Source: Eleginops maclovinus
Lineage: Eukaryota; Chordata; Actinopteri; Perciformes; Eleginopidae
DNA: 64,000 bases
Assembly: GCF_036324505.1 (NCBI RefSeq)
Contig: NC_086368.1
Location: 9,075,016 to 9,139,015 of the forward strand
Direction: 5' to 3'
Positions 60,481 to 64,000 of the stretch are shown here, in pieces; the first letter of the stretch is position 1; every line of letters starts with the position of its first letter. A model generated the notes under the pieces. That model searched no databases, was not told where the DNA came from, and was given only the letters and a program-made list of their open reading frames with translations. Made by a program: the position numbers and the translations under genes.

Positions 60481-60930
60481 AGGAGGCCCTATTATTCTTT
60501 ATTGGGTTGTCCCTTTCCTGTGATGTGTTATATAGGTTAATATAGGCATGTAAATGGTCTGTAAACACTAAAATCCCAAAGTTCACACCAAAGGGTGTTT
60601 CTCTACCATACATGACCCCCGCCTGAAACGTCTATATTTTGAGTGTTTAATTCCATAACATAATGACATCATTATGTAACACTAGCGCTTCAATTGGCTA
60701 GTGCTCCAACACAATGTAGGTGATAAGCTCAGCAGTATCTCTAAGGGGTTGACCAATCAAAAAAGAGCCGGCCAGCTAACCAATCAGAGCAGAATGGGCT
60801 GAGGGTGAAAAGAAGTGCTGCAGCACAGGCAGCATGAGAAAATAGCTTTTAAACATTAAAGCATGTAACCATGTCACAGTAGAGGCACAAAATACCAATT
60901 TCAACATGAAAATTAGCATAATAGGGCCCT
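60481..60930 (-). mobile_element. TTAA-type element family, copy 5 (in a rap1gap intron)
   Basis: Ends aggaggccctattattc and gcataatagggccct are inverted repeats, flanked by perfect TTAA duplications at 60477-60480 and 60931-60934. The interior carries gaccaatcaaaa and ctaaccaatcagagcag, two CCAAT boxes. This copy has the clearest target duplication of the five. Confidence 0.9.
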
Positions 60931-61024
60931 TTAAGCCAAAGGAACATTCTTTTCAGTGACGCTGTGAAACATGGAGGACCATCTGAGTGACACCTAATGA
61001 AGAATGACAAGCAGGTTGTCTCAC

Positions 61025-61134
61025 CGATGAGGATTTGTGCTCCAGCGAGGGCCGCTCTGTCTTGGGCCGGCTGTCTGTCGCTTTGGGCTCCAAGCTCTTC
61101 ACTCCATCCGGTTCCTGCTGCAGACGAGATGCTG
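61025..61134 (-). CDS. rap1gap: rap1gap exon: basic/acidic tail segment
   Basis: About 110 bp in the frame [20 protein letters not shown] then SLEHKSSS, with donor GTGAGA. The acceptor could be at 61134 or 61131; both keep the frame. Conservation is weak, so the frame choice rests on phase and hydrophilic composition. Confidence 0.55.
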
Positions 61135-64000
61135 CTGGGAGGGAGGCGACACAAGCGTGGCTGTCATGGTTTATAAACTCAAACACGTAATGCCGACAGC
61201 TGTTCTAGCCAAAAAGGATATCCAGCATGCAAAAGAACAAAGATTCAGAGGGAGTCATCAGTCATTTAAAAAGAAAAGCAACTGTGTGGAAATCACAGAT
61301 CAGTCTGCAATAATATTCATTTTAAAATATATTAATGTAAGAAGAGTTTGATACACAGACTGGGCTTTGTGGTGTTGGCAGTGAGCTCCACTAATGCAGC
61401 TAAGGTAAGCTTGGATATTAATTGCTCGGGATGTGGAGAGTGTTATTCTTATATCCGCCACATCTAGATTTTCCCCAGATAGTGTGGATATGGGGCCCTT
61501 GTGAACTTGTCTCACCTTCAGGCTATCATTGTCCCAGAAATATGAGCTCTTCACTGCTGAACTCACCTGGAACACTCCCCTGGGTTGCACTGCACAAACT
61601 TTCCTCCACTGAGCCGTACGTAAATGACTCTCCCTTGAGTGGCGTAACACAAGACGCACTTTCCTGTAGGAAGGGTAAAGGAAGTTATGTAATATTTTTT
61701 TACCAAAGATGTTTTAAAAGGACATCCTGACAGCATAATTACACAGTTCTACTCCAAAACTGCATTTTCTATACTGTTTACATACAAATGAAGGTAAGCT
61801 AAAGATATAGATTGCTATGGAATTCATGTTGAGACCTGTCATTACTGGGATACAGTGAAATCCATCAAACCTTCTCACCGAAAAAGGAACAAGATTAATA
61901 GATTATTTTTTCCCACAGCAAACATGAACTGAATGATGAAAATGTCATCAGCTGTGAGACGCTGCCTGCCGTTTTGGTTTTGGGGAAGTGGCATGCTTAT
62001 ATGTACTTTCATTATGTGTTGTCTCTGCTTTTCTCCACACACCAGTCCAGTGTCGTACTCATCCTCTGCCTCGTGCTCCTCCACAACGCTAGCAAAGCTG
62101 CTGGCGTTGGAAGACGAGCGGGAAAGGTCCTGAGCCTCGGGGATGGACGGCGCCCTGCAACACATGGCCAAACTACAAACCTGGGTCACTCTGACCTCAC
62201 ACACACCTGTGTTTCCCATACACTGAATGTATTCAAAGCAGCACAATCAACATTATGTTCTTCTATTTGTTATATCTGTTCCCTCCAAAAGTATATTTAA
62301 TTCATCATCTTCATTTCACAGCACCTCAGGTAGAACTTTTATGCAACGTGACAGCAGTGTGTTTGTCTGTGCCAGGTTATTGCGTAATCGAAAAAGCTGT
62401 TAATGCCACCCCTAAATTAGATTTCATCAAGGACTTGGCAATACTCTAAGTATTCCAGCTAAACATGACAGCACTATCATACATTTAAGAAGATATTGTC
62501 TCATTTTAACTTTAGTCTTTCATGTACAGTATATCATTATCTCAGATTCAAATGTCTAAAATGTTTCAACTTTTTTTTTCACTTTATCTTTATTATAAGA
62601 GACTTGCAAAAATACATTTTGAAAAATATAATGTGAATTGTGTGGTCTAATTTATTAAAATTGCCCCAAAAAAATGACTATGACTATGAGGGTAATTCTC
62701 CATGCAGAGTTGCTGTTCCATTTCATACACATATTCCCTATCTACCGACCCAAGGGATCGATCATCACAAATATCTTGTCAATGTACGTAATTATAATTA
62801 TAAGTATACTTTTATTTAGCTGATTAAAATAACATTCACCTGTTCCTAGTAGTAGGGAATTCAGGAGAGCTGTGATTGGAAGAGTTGTCTGATCTGTTTT
62901 CCAGAGAGAAATGGCTGCCCTCCGGTGTCCTCTGGGTGCTGGGTGACACCTCTCGGCTTCAGGACAAGGATGGAGATTGACATAAAATACAGTCAGTTTG
63001 CTTATTCTATATGATGACAAGTTAGACAAACTCTTTGTGAATGCTATAAGACTTTAATTTCAACTGAATATATGCCTTTAACTGCCACAGACTGTGGTTC
63101 AACTTTTGTTCAAAGTTTGTTTTCCCATTGAAGTGACATACACATCATCTGCTGCATCACAAATATAATAATATAGGAAATAAAGTCCACATTTTGATGA
63201 CAAGTGGAAGGCCATTTTATCCAAATGGATTGTGTGGGAGTCTCTGAAGTGCACCTTATTTTGGTTCATGTATGAATGTGTATGTTCATAAAGCACTTTT
63301 ATTCAGCAGCATAGCTGGCCAAGAATGTCTGGCAATGTCCTCCGTTCTTTCTACCCCTTTTAACAATAAGATCTCCATTAAAGGCCCTCTAGCCCAAAAA
63401 ATACATTAAAAAAAAACAAAATCCTTCTTTAAGAGCCTGTATGTTGAAGCCTGCCTCCTAAAAAGGCCCATTCTGTTCTCATTGGCAGGCCAGAAACAAA
63501 TGGTGTACCCTTGAAAAATGAGTTCTATAAAAGTTGGTGGAGATAGTTTGGTTGGGGGCCGTGTTTTCTATAAGCCTGCATGTGACATAGGAATGGAAGC
63601 CACATCTGAATGGCTTGATGATTCTCTTGCCTGTTGATATCTCGCGGAGGCAGCCAACAAACAACTAATTTATTCATAGTCTGTGGTTTGATAGGCACTC
63701 CAGATAGCCAAATGTGTTTACACAGGCACTTAAATAGAGAGTTGTTCATAATACTGTAGGTCCCATTTTAACAGTGGGCCTTCTAATGGCTCATTTCCTC
63801 ATTTTAATGCCTTGCTTCCATCTGTTGCAACACTATTCTCTCCTTACTACCCACTCGCTGCGGTTCAGCTGTGCTCTGTCCTCTCACCTCCTCTCTTGGA
63901 CCTCCTGGATGTTCTCGATGCCAATGGCGCTGCTGCGGCGGGAGCTGAATGGGCCAGACTTTTTCCTGGTCGGGCTTTTCCCAGGAATTATCAATGACTG
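61025..64000 (-). CDS. rap1gap: RAP1GAP C-terminal exons (partial gene, runs off the right edge)
   Basis: RAP1GAP stimulates GTP hydrolysis by Rap1, limiting integrin and adhesion signalling. Only the serine-rich regulatory tail is here; the catalytic domain lies to the right of the window. Exons 5' to 3' on the minus strand: 64000-63888 (partial), 62956-62840, 62154-62043, 61663-61567, 61134-61025. Phases agree at each join. Diagnostic text: [52 protein letters not shown] and DEYDTGL. These match the phosphorylated tail of RAP1GAP. The fourth and fifth exons are less conserved than the rest. Confidence 0.88.
61567..61663 (-). CDS. rap1gap: rap1gap exon: diverged tail segment
   Basis: 97 bp from phase 0 to 1, encoding [20 protein letters not shown] and [12 protein letters not shown]. 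It lines up loosely with the ESVSSSGTP...DSFIYS part of the mammalian protein. Confidence 0.7.
62043..62154 (-). CDS. rap1gap: rap1gap exon: SSFASVVEE segment
   Basis: 112 bp from phase 2 to 0, encoding [20 protein letters not shown] and then [17 protein letters not shown]. One of the best conserved pieces of the tail. The donor is GTGTGT. Confidence 0.87.
62840..62956 (-). CDS. rap1gap: rap1gap exon: Ser/Thr-rich tail segment
   Basis: 117 bp in phase 2-2, encoding [20 protein letters not shown] and then [15 protein letters not shown]. It fits the family segment ending PTTKNR. The acceptor is ctgaag at the right and the donor GTGAAT at the left. Confidence 0.8.
63888..64000 (-). CDS. rap1gap: rap1gap exon with [14 protein letters not shown] motif (5' end outside window)
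   Basis: Encodes [20 protein letters not shown] followed by [16 protein letters not shown], then donor GTGAGA at 63887. The basic RKKSGPF and RRSSAIG sites resemble kinase sites known in this tail. It continues past base 64000. Confidence 0.9.

Overview
This is vertebrate nuclear DNA, almost certainly from a ray-finned (teleost) fish. The four genes have short GT-AG introns, long (CA/GT)n microsatellites are frequent, and the repeats are of fish type: hAT, Tc1 and TTAA-target DNA elements, tRNA-derived SINEs and LINE tails. There is no bacterial, organellar or phage content and no CRISPR array. Everything below was read by eye from the sequence. Gene names rest on recognising protein families, not on a database search.

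Layout. Bases 1-25129 contain no exon I can recognise and are probably the first intron of magi3 (minus strand), whose first coding exon lies at 25130-25436. A GC-rich magi3 5' region follows, then about 3 kb of intergenic repeats. lrig2 (minus strand) fills 31971-46614 with 18 coding exons that join in one frame to 1,064 codons; a repeat-poor stretch at about 29395-31970 is probably its 3' UTR. A 1.75 kb divergent intergenic region separates lrig2 from padi2 (plus strand, 48370-57621, 16 coding exons, 679 codons, active-site residues intact). From 58.3 kb to the right edge lie the last coding exons of rap1gap (minus strand), converging on padi2; its catalytic domain is outside the window.

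Functions. MAGI3 is a junctional PDZ/WW scaffold, LRIG2 a leucine-rich-repeat and immunoglobulin membrane regulator of receptor signalling, PADI2 a calcium-dependent protein-arginine deiminase, and RAP1GAP a GTPase activator for Rap1. They are neighbours, not a pathway. The same-strand magi3-lrig2 pair matches the human LRIG2-MAGI3 neighbourhood on 1p13, whereas human PADI2 and RAP1GAP lie on 1p36, so the window joins two human chromosome-1 blocks.

I found no convincing new multi-gene system. The most interesting items are: a 48-unit (GT)n tract that replaces the polypyrimidine tract of padi2 intron 3; a five-copy TTAA-flanked element family carrying CCAAT boxes, one copy split by a hAT element with a perfect 8-bp target duplication; a 42-bp near-perfect palindrome in an lrig2 intron; a hAT relic with a damaged BED zinc finger in the last lrig2 intron; and several foldback elements.
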